Of a stretch of 64,000 nt of DNA, positions 54,521 through 64,000 are shown piece after piece (positions within the stretch are counted from its first letter, which is position 1; each line of letters starts with the position of its first letter). A program made the position numbers and the translations under genes. The notes below the pieces were generated by a model. That model saw only the letters and a list, made by a program, of their open reading frames with translations, was not told where the DNA came from and did no database searches. The DNA comes from Propionibacteriaceae bacterium (GTDB taxonomy: Bacteria > Actinomycetota > Actinomycetes > Propionibacteriales > Propionibacteriaceae): positions 1 through 64,000 of the forward strand of contig JAISJO010000019.1 of assembly GCA_031261485.1 (NCBI GenBank), written 5' to 3'.

Positions 54521-55537
54521 GTGACGAATCCCGTTCTGGCCAAGTCTTCGGCCTTTTCGCCTGACTATGCGGCCGCGCAGCCTTACGTGCAGCAGCCCTA
54601 CGCGCAGCAGGGATACCCCCCGCAGGGCTATCCTCAGCAGGGGTATGGGCAGGTCTACACCGACCCCTACGGCAATGTGGTCCAGCCTCCGCAGGGTCAG
54701 CCCTACCCCCCGCAGGGCCAGCCCTATCCTCAGCAGGGTTATGGGCAGGCCCCGTACGCTCCGCAACCGGGCAGCCCCTATGCGCCGGTGCCTCCGCAGA
54801 CCTGGAACGTCCCCAGTCGGAATACCAACCAGAAAGTCATGACCTTGGACGATGTGCTGACCAAGTCCGCCATCACCATCGGTTTGGTCATCGTCGTGGC
54901 TGCCCTCACGATGTGGTCCCTGACTCCTCTGCGCGGAGTTCTCGGCGCCCAGACTGCTATGGGTGCCATCTTGGTCACAGGGATTGTGTGCGGCCTGGCC
55001 ACCATCATTTTCCCCTTCATCGCCGCAGCGCGCCGCAAGGTCGGCCCTGGAATCGCGCTGACATTCGCCGTTCTCGAGGGCATCTTCCTAGGGGCCTTCT
55101 CGCTCATCTTTGAGTTGGCCTACCCCGGGATTGTGATGCAGGCGGTCGTCGCCACCTTTGTCGCAGCAGGTCTCGTCCTGTTGGCCTTCAAGTTCGGCAA
55201 GATTCGCTTGTCCTCCAAGGTGCGCAAGGTCGTCATGCTGTCCATGTTCGCCTATGTGGGCGTGGCTCTGGTCAGTTTCGTGCTCTTGCTCTTCCGAGTG
55301 GACCTCGGTCTGTTCCCAGGACCTGGTCAGCCCGTGAGTTGGCTGGCATGGTTGGCCGCTGGTGTGGGTGTCGTCCTCGCAGTTCTGAGCCTCGTCGACG
55401 ACTTCCAATATGTCGAGCAGGGCATCGCCAATCGTCTGCCCGCCTCCGAGTCGTGGAGAGCAGCCTATGGCCTGACCGTCACTCTGGTGTGGCTTTACGT
55501 CAACCTGCTGCGGATTCTCTCCTACCTGCGTAGGTAA
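54521..55537 (+). CDS. Bax1-I/YccA-like membrane protein with PQQG-rich N-terminus
   Basis: The C-terminal 230 residues have seven helices of the Bax-inhibitor-1/YccA type, e.g. LEGIFLGAFSLIFELAYPGIVMQ and VLAVLSLVDDFQYVEQGI. The N-terminal 100 residues are a low-complexity tail of Tyr-Pro-Gln-Gln-Gly repeats (PYAQQGYPPQGYPQQGYGQ, PYPPQGQPYPQQGYGQ). It resembles actinobacterial proteins with Pro/Tyr/Gln tails, which bind FHA-type or other partners or condense. GTG start after AAAGGAG. Function unknown. Confidence 0.88.
   Translation: MTNPVLAKSSAFSPDYAAAQPYVQQPYAQQGYPPQGYPQQGYGQVYTDPYGNVVQPPQGQPYPPQGQPYPQQGYGQAPYAPQPGSPYAPVPPQTWNVPSRNTNQKVMTLDDVLTKSAITIGLVIVVAALTMWSLTPLRGVLGAQTAMGAILVTGIVCGLATIIFPFIAAARRKVGPGIALTFAVLEGIFLGAFSLIFELAYPGIVMQAVVATFVAAGLVLLAFKFGKIRLSSKVRKVVMLSMFAYVGVALVSFVLLLFRVDLGLFPGPGQPVSWLAWLAAGVGVVLAVLSLVDDFQYVEQGIANRLPASESWRAAYGLTVTLVWLYVNLLRILSYLRR
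54590..54765 (+). repeat. In-gene minisatellite encoding PQQG repeats
   Basis: Imperfect tandem units such as CCGCAGGGCTAT and CCTCAGCAGGGGTATGGGCA recur in the 5' part of the gene. They keep frame; unit number may vary between strains. Confidence 0.7.
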
Positions 55538-55623
55538 TCTTCCCTTCCCCCCTGCGGTGTCTCGTCGGAAACGGCGGGGCACCGTTTTGTTTGAGCCAAG
55601 ACCGTTGGAACCCACGGTTCCCC

Positions 55624-55747
55624 AAGGAACCACTGATTATTGGCAACTTCAACTGTCATTCTGCGCGAAGTCGCAGAATCTACGAATGTCAGATGGATGC
55701 TGCGACTTCGCGCAGCATGACGAGATGCGTTTATCGGTGGTTCCCTA
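55624..55747. mobile_element. MITE-like palindromic element, 124 bp
   Basis: The outer ends AAGGAACCACTGATTAT and TTATCGGTGGTTCCCTA are inverted repeats. Inside, 21-base arms (CATTCTGCGCGAAGTCGCAG at 55657-55676 and its complement at 55700-55720) can form a long hairpin. It has no coding capacity. The core CTGCGCGAAGTCGCAG family is a known type of dispersed intergenic repeat in actinobacteria and other phyla. It lies between the Bax1-I gene and the MFS gene. Confidence 0.75.
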
Positions 55748-55853
55748 GCTCTGATCTATTCACCCGACGGACTCAATCAGTGCTGCCGTGGGCGACACAC
55801 CACCAGACACGGACCTTTCCAAGTCAGTCTCAGCAGGACACTAGACTTGATTG
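55748..55853. other. Upstream region of the MFS gene
   Basis: Contains TAGACT (55842-55847), 6 bases before a GTG at 55854, a leaderless-type arrangement for the MFS gene. Confidence 0.4.
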
Positions 55854-57326
55854 GTGAATGGAACCGAACAGTTGGCTGATCCGAAGCGATGGCGGGCACT
55901 CGTCGTGTGTCTCCTGGGCGGGTTCGTCACCATGCTGTTCCTGTCGATGGTCTCGGTGTCTCTGCCCTCCATCCAGTCCTCCCTGGACGCGAGTCCAGCC
56001 GCCATCCAGGTCGTCGTCGCGGGGTACACCTTGGCCTTCGCCCTGTGTGTCGTGCCCGCTGGACGACTCGGCGATGTACGTGGGCGGCGCACCCTCTTCG
56101 TCATCGGAATGACCGGATTTGGCGTTGTCACGGCCTTGGCAGGCATGAGCAACTCCGCCACCATGCTCGCCTGCTTGCGTGTTCTTCAAGGAGGATTCGC
56201 AGGTCTGGTCAACCCTCAGACCATGGGCATCATTCAGCAAGTGTTTCGCGGACCCGAGCGCGGGAAAGCATTCGGATTCATCGGAGGCGTCATCGGCGTT
56301 GCGACCGCCCTCGGCCCCTTGTGCGGCGGGGCAGCCATCGCCATTTGGGGGCAAAGTGATGGCTGGCGCTGGGCATTCTGGGTCGTCCTGCCGCTTGTGG
56401 CGCTTACTGCCATCCTCGCCTGTTTCTGGCTCCCAGCCAAGACCGAACAGTCAGCCTCGCAACGTCTGGACCCGGTGGGGCTGCTTCTCATCGGTGTCGG
56501 CACCGTCGCCATCATGACTCCTTTCGTTCTCGCTGAGGCTGCTGGGGCGACACCCTGGTGGCTCATCGGTGTCGGGGCCGTCTTCCTCGTGTTCTTTGGC
56601 TTGTGGGAAATGAGGTACCAGAGGAAGTACCAGGCGGCTGTTCTCGACCCAGAGCTTCTGCACAACGTAGGGTTCCGGTTCGGAGTTGGTGTGGGCATGG
56701 CGTACTTCGCCGGGTTCACCTCCGTGTTCCTCGTTGTCACGATGATGTTGCAAGAAGGCCTGGGGTATTCGGCGCTGATGGCCGGACTGGTGGGCGCCTG
56801 TTTCGCGGTCGGTTCTGGGATAGCGGCCCCCATCGCTGGCAGGCTGGTCGCTCGACATGGGCGTGCGATTGTGGTTGCCGCCTTGACCGTCATGGTTGTT
56901 GGTCTAATCATTGTTGATTGCGTCATGCGTTGGGCGCCCACACACTTGTACGGCGTGTGGATCGGCCTCGCCCTCTTCCTCGCTGGCCTGGGCTCAGGCG
57001 CCACCATCTCCCCCAACCAGACCCTCACCTTGATGTCCGTCCCTCCCCGCATCGGTGGAGTCGCTGGCGGGGCCCTCCAAATCGGACAGCAATTGGGGTC
57101 CGCAGTCGGGCTGTCTGTGGTCCTGGCAGGCTATTTCGTGGCTCTGCCCAGCAGCGGTCCCCGAGGAGGGGCGGCACACACCTTGCTGTTTTCCGTTGGC
57201 CTCGTCATCCTCGCCCTCGTCATCGCCTTCATCGACTGGCGGCGCAGGTCCGGGGACGAATCAGGGCCAATCCAGGGCAAGTCCAGGGAAGAGGGAGCGG
57301 GACCGGGAGGTACAGTGGTTCCATGA
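55854..57326 (+). CDS. MFS transporter, DHA2 (14-helix) type
   Basis: This transporter of about 490 residues has 14 helices and the family motifs GRLGDVRGRRTLFVIG (loop 2-3), VLQGGFAGLVNPQTMG (motif C-like region in helix 5) and RYQRKYQAAVLD in the central loop. Such proteins export drugs or metabolites by proton antiport. I set the start at GTG, since TAGACT is 6 bases upstream; the TTG three bases earlier is an alternative. It overlaps the next gene by 4 bases. Confidence 0.9.
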   Translation: MNGTEQLADPKRWRALVVCLLGGFVTMLFLSMVSVSLPSIQSSLDASPAAIQVVVAGYTLAFALCVVPAGRLGDVRGRRTLFVIGMTGFGVVTALAGMSNSATMLACLRVLQGGFAGLVNPQTMGIIQQVFRGPERGKAFGFIGGVIGVATALGPLCGGAAIAIWGQSDGWRWAFWVVLPLVALTAILACFWLPAKTEQSASQRLDPVGLLLIGVGTVAIMTPFVLAEAAGATPWWLIGVGAVFLVFFGLWEMRYQRKYQAAVLDPELLHNVGFRFGVGVGMAYFAGFTSVFLVVTMMLQEGLGYSALMAGLVGACFAVGSGIAAPIAGRLVARHGRAIVVAALTVMVVGLIIVDCVMRWAPTHLYGVWIGLALFLAGLGSGATISPNQTLTLMSVPPRIGGVAGGALQIGQQLGSAVGLSVVLAGYFVALPSSGPRGGAAHTLLFSVGLVILALVIAFIDWRRRSGDESGPIQGKSREEGAGPGGTVVP

Positions 57327-57670
57327 CCCAAGACCCCGAGGCTGCTTGGCCGTTGACGACCGATGTCGGGTATCAGCCCGCCCCCACCTACCCCGCCGCT
57401 GTTCCGCAAGTCCCGCCCACTGGGGTCGCGCGCGTCAACAATTCTTACGAGTATGCGCTTGCCAAGGCCCAACTTGACGCAGCGACCCCCAAACCGACTA
57501 ATAGTGCCGGTATCCTCATCGCCAAACTGTCCATCATCTTGGGTGGAGCCATCCCCCTGTCGGCCATCGCGGCGAGCTACGGCGGGCTGCTCGGCCTCAT
57601 CGTCTCGTGGATTGGGATCGTCCTCGTGGCAGGCATCGCCATGGGACAGCCCATCACAAAGAAGCCCTAA
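57323..57670 (+). CDS. Small membrane protein of unknown function
   Basis: This 115-residue protein has a Pro/Tyr-rich N-terminal 45 residues (GYQPAPTYPAAVPQVPP), a short polar region and two helices (SAGILIAKLSIILGGAIPLSAIAA and LLGLIVSWIGIVLVAGIAM). Its ATG overlaps the MFS stop (ATGA), and GGGAGG lies about 12 bases upstream. I do not recognise the family; coupling to the exporter suggests an accessory subunit. Confidence 0.75.
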   Translation: MTQDPEAAWPLTTDVGYQPAPTYPAAVPQVPPTGVARVNNSYEYALAKAQLDAATPKPTNSAGILIAKLSIILGGAIPLSAIAASYGGLLGLIVSWIGIVLVAGIAMGQPITKKP

Positions 57671-57677
57671 GGGTTCC

Positions 57678-59849
57678 TCAGGCCTGCAGTCCTATTCCTT
57701 CTGCTTCGACGACCCACTCGGGGCCAAATCCGGGATGTGGTTTCGAGCCGTCCCAACCCGCAGCCATGAGGGCGACGGCGCTGAGTAGACCGCCATTGCC
57801 GGGAAGGTAGGCGGGAAGCTCCGGAGTTTGCCAGTTGTGTCCGTTGGGTAAGTACGTGTTCTTACCCTTGTCGAAGAGCAGTGAATCGACGGCCAGGTCC
57901 GGACGACCAACCCGAGTCGCTGTCATGGCCATCATCGGGTAATCCCATCCCCATGTCGAGCCCCAGTCCCAGTCCCGACGTACATCCAGCAGTGTCGCCT
58001 CCATCGTGGCTGGGTCGATGAGTCCGGTGTCAGGGGTGAGGCCGAGGGCAGCCACCATGGACGGATGATCCACCCGCGTGGTCCATGGCGAGACCCCAAT
58101 CGCGGGGTACACGCTCGCGTCACCAAGCCTGACAGGCGACGGTTTCTTCATCCGTGAAGCGACCGTTCGCCAGTGGTCAGCCAAACGTGACTCTCCCAAC
58201 CGTTCGGCCCAATCTGCCGCCGTACAAAGTCCGTACACCCACGAGGCCAACTCGAAGGTCGGGTCGGTCAGCCTCTCCTTGAAGGGCGCGTAGCACTCCT
58301 GCGAAGGAATCAGCGGTGGCGGGAAGACGAGACCGTCAGGCGAGGCAATGGGATACTCTGCCATGAATGTCGCCGTGGCCGCCACGACGGGCCACCAACG
58401 CTGCAGAACATCGCGAAGTGGCATGGCCCGATACACCAAGTTCGCCAAAGAGATGACATGCGGCTGCTGCCACACGAGGAAGGCAGCGATGGAACTCGGA
58501 GTCTCACGGGCCTCGGGCCCGGAAGACTTCAACCAACGCGCCCCTGGATACCCTTGGCGCTTGGCGATGTCCCGAGCAGAGTCCAGCGTTGCCTCATACC
58601 AGGCCAAGACCTGTTCCACCAGTTCGGGATTGCCCCACGAAGCGAAGTGGGCCAGGTGCCACCATTGCATCTCCAGGTGGAACTTTCCCCGCCAGGAGTT
58701 CGTGTACAGCCCAGTCTCCGCCACTGGCAGCAGACCTGCGGAGTTGATCCTCGTCAGGTACCGGGACAAGACGACACGGCGTTCCAATTCCACGGCTTGC
58801 GGGTGGTCAGATGAGGCCAAGGACACCGCGCCCGTGGCCCAGTACTTCCACCATCCCCGCTCAGCGTTGCCGCGTGCCACCCCCGGCCACACTACCTCCC
58901 GGTCGGCATGGGCATTCCATTCAGAATCGGACCGGAAGCAGATCGATGCCTTCACCTCAGACACCTCGCCGGACAGTTCGTAGCCCTCATCGGCCATTGC
59001 GGAGTATTCCTCGTCCAGGATGACGATCTCGTGCGGCCCGACCTGAGCGATCTTCCCCCACGCGACAATCTCCACAACGTAGGCGGTGTCATCCATGGTG
59101 CGCTCAACAACGCATCGATTGATTTCGTCACCAAAGAGTCCTGCATAATGAACCCGCTCAACATCACCGAGTCGGGTCTTGTGGGAGTCGGGTCGGTCCC
59201 AGTCCTGCGCATTGCCTGGGTTCTCGCTCGCATAGGGGAAGCTCAGGCACACCTCAGCAAGCCCTCCCTGTACCCGCACAGTAAACGCCACGGTGTCCGA
59301 GTCCATATCCACGACCGTCGTCACATCGTAACGAGTCCGCCCTAGACAAAACGTCGATTTGAGGAACCCTGTGGCCAAGTCGAGTTGTTGATTCACCTCG
59401 GACAGGTCCTCGGGTTTGGTTCCTTCTGGGAGGACGAGCCCAATCCGTGCCAAGGAGATACGGTGAGGGTTGGCCCGGAAGTACACCTCTTCGGCACTCC
59501 CTTCCGCGCCTGCCACGCCTCCCGCCCCTGTACCGTCTGCGGACGCGCCCCACAGTTCACGTCCCATGTCCATGTACGTCACTGGCCCGCGCGGCGTGTC
59601 GTAGGACTTGAGACAGTCATCCACGCAGAAGTCGCGCCCATAAGGCATGGAATGCCATCCCCAGGTCGCCATCGTGTCCAGCAGGGTGCCTCCACCAGGG
59701 CCGGGATAAGCCTGCGGGAAGGTCTGGAGCCCAGTCACATCCACCGAAAGCGCACATTGTCCATTACCCAGTTGTAAAGGCGACCGAGGGTCGACACCGG
59801 TGACATGGGGGTTGTGGCGACTCACAAGGGCCAACCTGTCGATACTCAT
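57678..59849 (-). CDS. Six-hairpin glycoside hydrolase-like protein
   Basis: This 723-residue protein begins MSIDRLALVSRHNPHVTGVD and has the pattern RHNPxVxxxDPRSPLQLGNGQxA of a family of six-hairpin (alpha/alpha) glycosidase-like proteins. The N-terminal 240 residues form a beta-rich domain (PLQLGNGQCALSVDVTGLQT, MATWGWHSMPYG). The rest is all helical with HLEMQWWHLAHFASWGNPEL and DVRRDWDWGSTWGWDYPMMA, likely part of the active site. No signal peptide, so it is cytoplasmic and would act on imported sugars. The substrate and the general acid/base are unknown. A frame continuing 94 codons further upstream runs into rpoC and is rejected. Confidence 0.82.
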   Translation of the reverse strand: MSIDRLALVSRHNPHVTGVDPRSPLQLGNGQCALSVDVTGLQTFPQAYPGPGGGTLLDTMATWGWHSMPYGRDFCVDDCLKSYDTPRGPVTYMDMGRELWGASADGTGAGGVAGAEGSAEEVYFRANPHRISLARIGLVLPEGTKPEDLSEVNQQLDLATGFLKSTFCLGRTRYDVTTVVDMDSDTVAFTVRVQGGLAEVCLSFPYASENPGNAQDWDRPDSHKTRLGDVERVHYAGLFGDEINRCVVERTMDDTAYVVEIVAWGKIAQVGPHEIVILDEEYSAMADEGYELSGEVSEVKASICFRSDSEWNAHADREVVWPGVARGNAERGWWKYWATGAVSLASSDHPQAVELERRVVLSRYLTRINSAGLLPVAETGLYTNSWRGKFHLEMQWWHLAHFASWGNPELVEQVLAWYEATLDSARDIAKRQGYPGARWLKSSGPEARETPSSIAAFLVWQQPHVISLANLVYRAMPLRDVLQRWWPVVAATATFMAEYPIASPDGLVFPPPLIPSQECYAPFKERLTDPTFELASWVYGLCTAADWAERLGESRLADHWRTVASRMKKPSPVRLGDASVYPAIGVSPWTTRVDHPSMVAALGLTPDTGLIDPATMEATLLDVRRDWDWGSTWGWDYPMMAMTATRVGRPDLAVDSLLFDKGKNTYLPNGHNWQTPELPAYLPGNGGLLSAVALMAAGWDGSKPHPGFGPEWVVEAEGIGLQA

Positions 59850-59886
59850 GAACCGATTCTGCCACGAACCACTCGCCGCCATGCAC

Positions 59887-59913
59887 GAGAAAGGCCGCCC
59901 CGAAGGACGGCCT
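59887..59913 (-). terminator. Terminator after rpoC
   Basis: AGGCCGTCC and GGGCGGCCT form a 9-bp stem around TTCG, followed on the minus strand by TTCTCG. Confidence 0.75.
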
Positions 59914-59934
59914 GACTCGATACGTGACATGGCT

Positions 59935-62900
59935 TTACAGGTCGAAGTCCTCCATCGGGAGCACCGAACCTCCCGTGAAGCCCGCATCGTAGGCGTACGT
60001 GTCGAAGGACATCGAATAGGCCTTTGCCTTCGCCTCGGGCGTCGGCTCCACGCGAATGTTGCGGTACCTCTCCAGGCCCGTCCCGGCGGGGATGAGCTTG
60101 CCGAGGATGACGTTCTCCTTGAGACCGACAAGGGTGTCCGACTTGCCCTGAATGGCCGCGTCGGTGAGAACCTTCGTTGTCTCCTGGAAGGAGGCTGCCG
60201 ACAACCACGACTCGGTGGCCAAAGATGCCTTCGTGATGCCCATGAGGACAGGACGACCCTGTGCGGGAACGCCTTCCTCTGCGAGCACGCGGCGGTTCTC
60301 CGTCTCGAAGTGCGCCCTGTCGATCAATTCGCCAGGCAGGAAGACCGTGTCGCCAGCTTCGATGACCGTGATACGGCGCAACATTTGGCGGATGATGATC
60401 TCGATGTGCTTGTCGTGGATGGGAGCACCCTGTGTGCGGTACACCTGCTGGACCTCGTCCACCAGATGTTCCTGAGCAGCCCTCACGCCACGCACCCGCA
60501 AGACGTCCTGCGAATCGATGGTGCCCGCAGTCAACTGCTGGCCTGCCTCGACGTGCATACCGTCCTCGATCTTGTGCGGGACGCCATTCTGGTCCTCCCA
60601 TTCCAGGCGAACCCTGCGCGGCACGGGGTACATCAGGTCCTCTTCGCCGTCATCACGGTTGAGGAGAATCTTGCGTGTGCGCTCCGAGTCGTCGAAGTGG
60701 ATGGTCCCTGCGGCTCCAGCGATGGGTGCCTTGCCCTTGGGGGTGCGCGCCTCGAACAACTCCACGACGCGGGGCAGACCCTGCGTGATGTCGTCGCCGG
60801 CCACACCGCCTGTGTGGAAGGTACGCATCGTCAACTGCGTGCCAGGTTCACCAATGGACTGTGCCGCGATGATACCCACAGCCTCGCCCACGTCCACGAG
60901 CTTGCCCGTGGCCAGTGAACGTCCGTAGCACTTGGCGCAGATGCCCTTGACCGCTTCACACGTCAGACCCGAACGAATCCGGATTTCCGTGATCCCAGCC
61001 TTGATGAGTTCCGGGATTTGCGCGTCGCCAACGTCGGACCCGGCCTCAATGAGGACTTTGCCCTTCTTGTCCACCACGTCTTCAGCGGCAGTACGGGCAT
61101 ACACCGAAGCCTCGATGTTGGCCACGGGGACCAGCTTGCCGTCCTTCTCCACAGCGATGGTCTTCAACATGCCGCGCTCTGTCCCGCAGTCTTCCTCACG
61201 AATGATGACATCTTGAGAGACGTCCACCAAGCGGCGAGTCAGATAGCCCGAGTCGGCTGTGCGGAGCGCTGTGTCAGCCTGCCCCTTGCGGCCACCGTGG
61301 GTGGAGATGAAGTATTCCAGAACGGTCAGGCCCTCGCGGAAGTTGGACTTGATGGGTCGAGGAATAATCTCGCCCTTCGGGTTGGCCACAAGACCACGCA
61401 TGGCGGCAATCTGACGCATCTGGGTCATATTCCCACGCGCACCAGAGTGAACCATCATGTAAATGGGGTTGTCCTTCGTGAAGTTGGCCTCCATGGCGGC
61501 GGTCAACTCGGCAGTCGCGTCGGTCCAAATCTGAATCAACTCTTGGCGGCGTTCCTCTTCGGTCACAGCGCCACGGTCATAGAGCTTGTCAATCTTGGCA
61601 GCCTTGGCATCGTAGCCTGCGAGAATTTGCGGCTTGGAAGCCGGGGTCTCCACGTCAGCGATGGACACGGTCACGCCAGAACGAGTGGCCCACTTGAAAC
61701 CCAAGTCTTTGAGGTTGTCCAAGGTGGCAGCCATGTCGATCTTCGAGTAGGTCTCCGCCAGTTCGTTGATGATCTGGCCGAGCTTCTTCTTGCCGACTTC
61801 AGCGTTCACGTAGGGGTAATCTGCCGGCAGCGCCTGATTGAACAGGGCGCGACCCAGCGTGGTCTGCAAGAGGAACGACCCATCCGGGCGAACCTCGACC
61901 CCTGCGGGAGGAGCGAAGCCAGTCAGGCGGATCGTGACCTTCGAGGCCACAACAATCTCATGATGGTCGAAAGCCATTTGCGCCTCGGCCACAGAACTGA
62001 ACGCCCGTCCTTCGCCAATCTGGTCGGAACGATCCAGAGTGAGGAAGTAATGTCCGATGATCATGTCCTGGGTAGGCATGGTCACGGGGCGACCGTCGGC
62101 GGGCTTCAGAATGTTGTTCGTGGACAACATGAGAATGCGTGCCTCGGCCTGAGCCTCCGCCGACAGCGGCAGATGGATGGCCATCTGGTCACCATCAAAG
62201 TCAGCGTTGAAGGCTGTGCACACCAGCGGGTGAAGCTGGAGAGCCTTGCCTTCGATGAGTTGTGGCTCGAATGCCTGAATACCCAAGCGGTGAAGGGTCG
62301 GGGCGCGGTTGAGCAGAACAGGATGCTCGGCGATGACCTCTTCGAGGACGTCCCACACGACCGGGCGCTGGCGCTCGACCATACGCTTGGCCGCTTTGAT
62401 GTTCTGGGCGTGGTTGAGGTCGTCCAACCTCTTCATGACGAAGGGCTTGAACAATTCCAGAGCCATGGTCTTCGGCACGCCGCACTGGTGCAGCTTGAGC
62501 TGAGGACCCACGACGATGACGGAACGGCCGGAGTAGTCCACGCGCTTGCCGAGCAAGTTCTGACGGAAACGGCCCTGCTTGCCCTTGAGCATGTCAGAAA
62601 TCGACTTGAGCGGACGGTTGCCAGGCCCAGTCACCGGACGTCCGCGTCGACCGTTGTCGAAGAGTGCGTCCACAGCCTCCTGGAGCATACGCTTCTCGTT
62701 GTTCACGATGATCTCGGGAGCACCAAGGTCGAGCAGCCTCTTGAGTCGGTTGTTACGGTTGATGACACGGCGATACAGGTCGTTGAGGTCAGAGGTGGCG
62801 AAGCGTCCGCCGTCCAACTGCACCATGGGGCGCAGATCGGGAGGAATGACCGGGACGGCGTCGAGGACCATGCCCAGCGGCGAGTTGCCTGTGGCGATGA

Positions 62901-63804
62901 ACGCCTGTACAACCTTGAGCCGCTTCAGCGCACGGGTCTTGCGCTGTCCCTTGCCCGTGGCAATCGTCTCACGCAGCTTCTCAGCCTCAGCCTCCAGATC
63001 GAAGGAAGCCAAACGGGCCTTGATGGCCTCAGCTCCCATCGAACCCTTGAAGTACTTCCCGAAACGGTTACGCATTTCGCGGTACAGCACCTCGTCGCCT
63101 TCAAGGTCTTGGACCTTGAGTGCAGAGAAACGCGCCCACACAGCGTCCAGACGAGCAATCTCGCGGTCCGCACGGTTGCGCATGGCTTCGGCGTCCTTGG
63201 TTGCTGCGTCCTGGACCTTCTTGATGGCTTCAGGCTTGGCGCCTTCGGCCTCCAGGGTCGCCGCATCCTCTTCGCGCTTGGTCAGACGGGCGTTGATGTC
63301 AGCGTCACGCCTGTCGGCCATCTGCTTCTTCTCCGTCTCGACACGAGCGGCCAGAGAAGACAGGTCGCGGTGACGCGCGTCATCGTCCACTTCGGTGATC
63401 ATGTACGCGGCGAAATAGATGACCTTCTCCAGGTCCTTCGGCGCGATGTCCAACAGATACCCCAAGCGCGAGGGGACGCCCTTGAAATACCAAATGTGGG
63501 TCACGGGCGCGGCGAGCTCGATGTGGCCCATGCGCTCACGGCGCACCTTGGACCTGGTGACCTCGACCCCGCACCGCTCGCACACGATGCCCTTGAAGCG
63601 CACGCGCTTGTACTTGCCGCAGAAGCATTCCCAGTCCCTGGTGGGGCCGAAGATCTTCTCGCAGAACAAACCGTCGCGCTCAGGCTTGAGCGTACGATAA
63701 TTGATGGTTTCAGGCTTCTTGACCTCGCCGTGGCTCCACATGCGGATTTGTTCCGCTGTCGCCAGTCCGATGCGCAATTCGTCATAGAAGTTCGTGTCCA
63801 GCAC
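59935..63804 (-). CDS. rpoC: RNA polymerase beta-prime subunit
   Basis: This 1289-residue subunit carries the catalytic [16 protein letters not shown] motif whose three aspartates bind Mg. Zinc site 1 is [20 protein letters not shown] at residues 60-80, and zinc site 2 uses CGTERG with [19 protein letters not shown]. The bridge-helix region and trigger loop ([14 protein letters not shown]) are intact. It follows rpoB by 48 bases. The end MEDFDL matches the typical actinobacterial terminus. A long plus-strand open frame opposite is a shadow. Confidence 0.99.
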   Translation of the reverse strand: MLDTNFYDELRIGLATAEQIRMWSHGEVKKPETINYRTLKPERDGLFCEKIFGPTRDWECFCGKYKRVRFKGIVCERCGVEVTRSKVRRERMGHIELAAPVTHIWYFKGVPSRLGYLLDIAPKDLEKVIYFAAYMITEVDDDARHRDLSSLAARVETEKKQMADRRDADINARLTKREEDAATLEAEGAKPEAIKKVQDAATKDAEAMRNRADREIARLDAVWARFSALKVQDLEGDEVLYREMRNRFGKYFKGSMGAEAIKARLASFDLEAEAEKLRETIATGKGQRKTRALKRLKVVQAFIATGNSPLGMVLDAVPVIPPDLRPMVQLDGGRFATSDLNDLYRRVINRNNRLKRLLDLGAPEIIVNNEKRMLQEAVDALFDNGRRGRPVTGPGNRPLKSISDMLKGKQGRFRQNLLGKRVDYSGRSVIVVGPQLKLHQCGVPKTMALELFKPFVMKRLDDLNHAQNIKAAKRMVERQRPVVWDVLEEVIAEHPVLLNRAPTLHRLGIQAFEPQLIEGKALQLHPLVCTAFNADFDGDQMAIHLPLSAEAQAEARILMLSTNNILKPADGRPVTMPTQDMIIGHYFLTLDRSDQIGEGRAFSSVAEAQMAFDHHEIVVASKVTIRLTGFAPPAGVEVRPDGSFLLQTTLGRALFNQALPADYPYVNAEVGKKKLGQIINELAETYSKIDMAATLDNLKDLGFKWATRSGVTVSIADVETPASKPQILAGYDAKAAKIDKLYDRGAVTEEERRQELIQIWTDATAELTAAMEANFTKDNPIYMMVHSGARGNMTQMRQIAAMRGLVANPKGEIIPRPIKSNFREGLTVLEYFISTHGGRKGQADTALRTADSGYLTRRLVDVSQDVIIREEDCGTERGMLKTIAVEKDGKLVPVANIEASVYARTAAEDVVDKKGKVLIEAGSDVGDAQIPELIKAGITEIRIRSGLTCEAVKGICAKCYGRSLATGKLVDVGEAVGIIAAQSIGEPGTQLTMRTFHTGGVAGDDITQGLPRVVELFEARTPKGKAPIAGAAGTIHFDDSERTRKILLNRDDGEEDLMYPVPRRVRLEWEDQNGVPHKIEDGMHVEAGQQLTAGTIDSQDVLRVRGVRAAQEHLVDEVQQVYRTQGAPIHDKHIEIIIRQMLRRITVIEAGDTVFLPGELIDRAHFETENRRVLAEEGVPAQGRPVLMGITKASLATESWLSAASFQETTKVLTDAAIQGKSDTLVGLKENVILGKLIPAGTGLERYRNIRVEPTPEAKAKAYSMSFDTYAYDAGFTGGSVLPMEDFDL

Positions 63805-63852
63805 TGTTAATTCACTTTCCTAGTCGGTACAAGTCAATGGGACTGAGCGAAC

Positions 63853-64000
63853 TCAGACTTCTTCGATGGCGAAGGTGTCCACGCCAGGACGGCGGCTCAA
63901 GTCGATGCCGAAGTCTTCAGAGACTCTGAAGTCGTCCTCGGTGTCCTTCAAGTCGATGATCTGGCCGTCGGAGCTCAACACTTCGACATTCAGGCACAGG
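63853..64000 (-). CDS. rpoB: RNA polymerase beta subunit, C-terminal end
   Basis: These 48 codons read [17 protein letters not shown], then [19 protein letters not shown] and a stop; they are the usual last residues of actinobacterial RpoB. The rest of the gene lies beyond the right edge. rpoB-rpoC gene order is intact. Confidence 0.96.
   Translation of the reverse strand, partial: LCLNVEVLSSDGQIIDLKDTEDDFRVSEDFGIDLSRRPGVDTFAIEEV

Noticed and set aside
54590-54765. CRISPR-like tandem repeat
   Set aside because: Units are contiguous, in frame and encode PQQG; there are no spacers and no cas genes.
61018-63810. A 930-codon plus-strand open frame opposite rpoC
   Set aside because: Shadow of rpoC caused by codon bias; no ribosome-binding site, no domain.

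Overview
The window looks like chromosome of a moderately high-GC actinobacterium, probably an Actinomycetales lineage near Actinomycetaceae. The grounds are the rpoB-rpoC and rpsL-rpsG-fusA-tuf blocks, an ilvB-ilvN-ilvC operon with a leader peptide, a SufR-type SUF operon, a DLW-39-type microprotein, a proton-pumping pyrophosphatase, and many start codons that sit 7 bases after a -10 box and so look leaderless. The species cannot be named from the sequence alone. Most of the DNA is ordinary housekeeping; the accessory material is concentrated at about 9.7-16.9 kb, with smaller pieces at 0-0.5, 27.3-28.0 and 55.6 kb.

Layout. 0-0.5 kb: VapBC-type toxin-antitoxin pair (toxin cut by the window edge) with a near-perfect palindromic operator. 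0.5-4.6 kb: a small unknown gene, then ilvC, ilvN and ilvB on the minus strand, preceded by an 8-residue leader peptide and a transcription attenuator. 4.7-7.5 kb: an FAD-dependent oxidoreductase with a small coupled partner, divergent from a TetR regulator over a shared operator. 7.5-9.7 kb: two PH-domain membrane proteins (YdbS/YdbT type). 9.7-10.5 kb: no convincing gene. 10.5-16.85 kb: an accessory island bounded and subdivided by copies of the 3' end of proA. It carries a YefM-YoeB module, a large SIR2 plus P-loop protein that looks like a defence effector, a YczE-like membrane protein and a lipoprotein. 16.8-19.2 kb: native proA and proB. 19.4-20.4 kb: AzlCD exporter. 20.5-23.7 kb: znuA-znuC-znuB-zur under a Zur-box promoter. 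23.7-27.0 kb: an ABC ATPase, a lipoprotein, an ABC-F ATPase and a DLW-39-like microprotein. 27.3-28.0 kb: an A+T-richer maltose/galactoside-type acetyltransferase, probably imported.

28.0-34.3 kb: sufR-B-D-C-S-U-sufT, every junction a 4-base stop/start overlap. 34.5-37.8 kb: hppA with an unusual lipoprotein-like signal, then a 6-phosphogluconolactonase-family protein that has lost its catalytic motifs. 37.9-44.0 kb: gltX, tuf, fusA, rpsG, rpsL. 44.1-48.4 kb: MoxR ATPase, DUF58 protein and transglutaminase operon. 48.6-50.0 kb: SRPBCC protein and a divergent lipoprotein. 50.1-52.2 kb: NADP-type secondary alcohol dehydrogenase and a TauE-like exporter. 52.4-54.3 kb: an overlapping operon of an ECF transporter S component, a DUF1893 protein and a DUF362 protein. 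54.5-57.7 kb: a Bax1-I/YccA-like membrane protein with a PQQG-rich tail, a 124-bp palindromic element, an MFS exporter and a small membrane protein. 57.7-64 kb: a six-hairpin glycoside hydrolase-like protein, rpoC and the end of rpoB.

The strongest candidate for a less-described system is the 10.57-16.91 kb island. Different versions of the proA terminus mark its left end and its interior, which suggests repeated insertion at proA, and its largest cargo is a SIR2/STAND-like protein. No integrase, transposase, tRNA, rRNA or CRISPR array was found.
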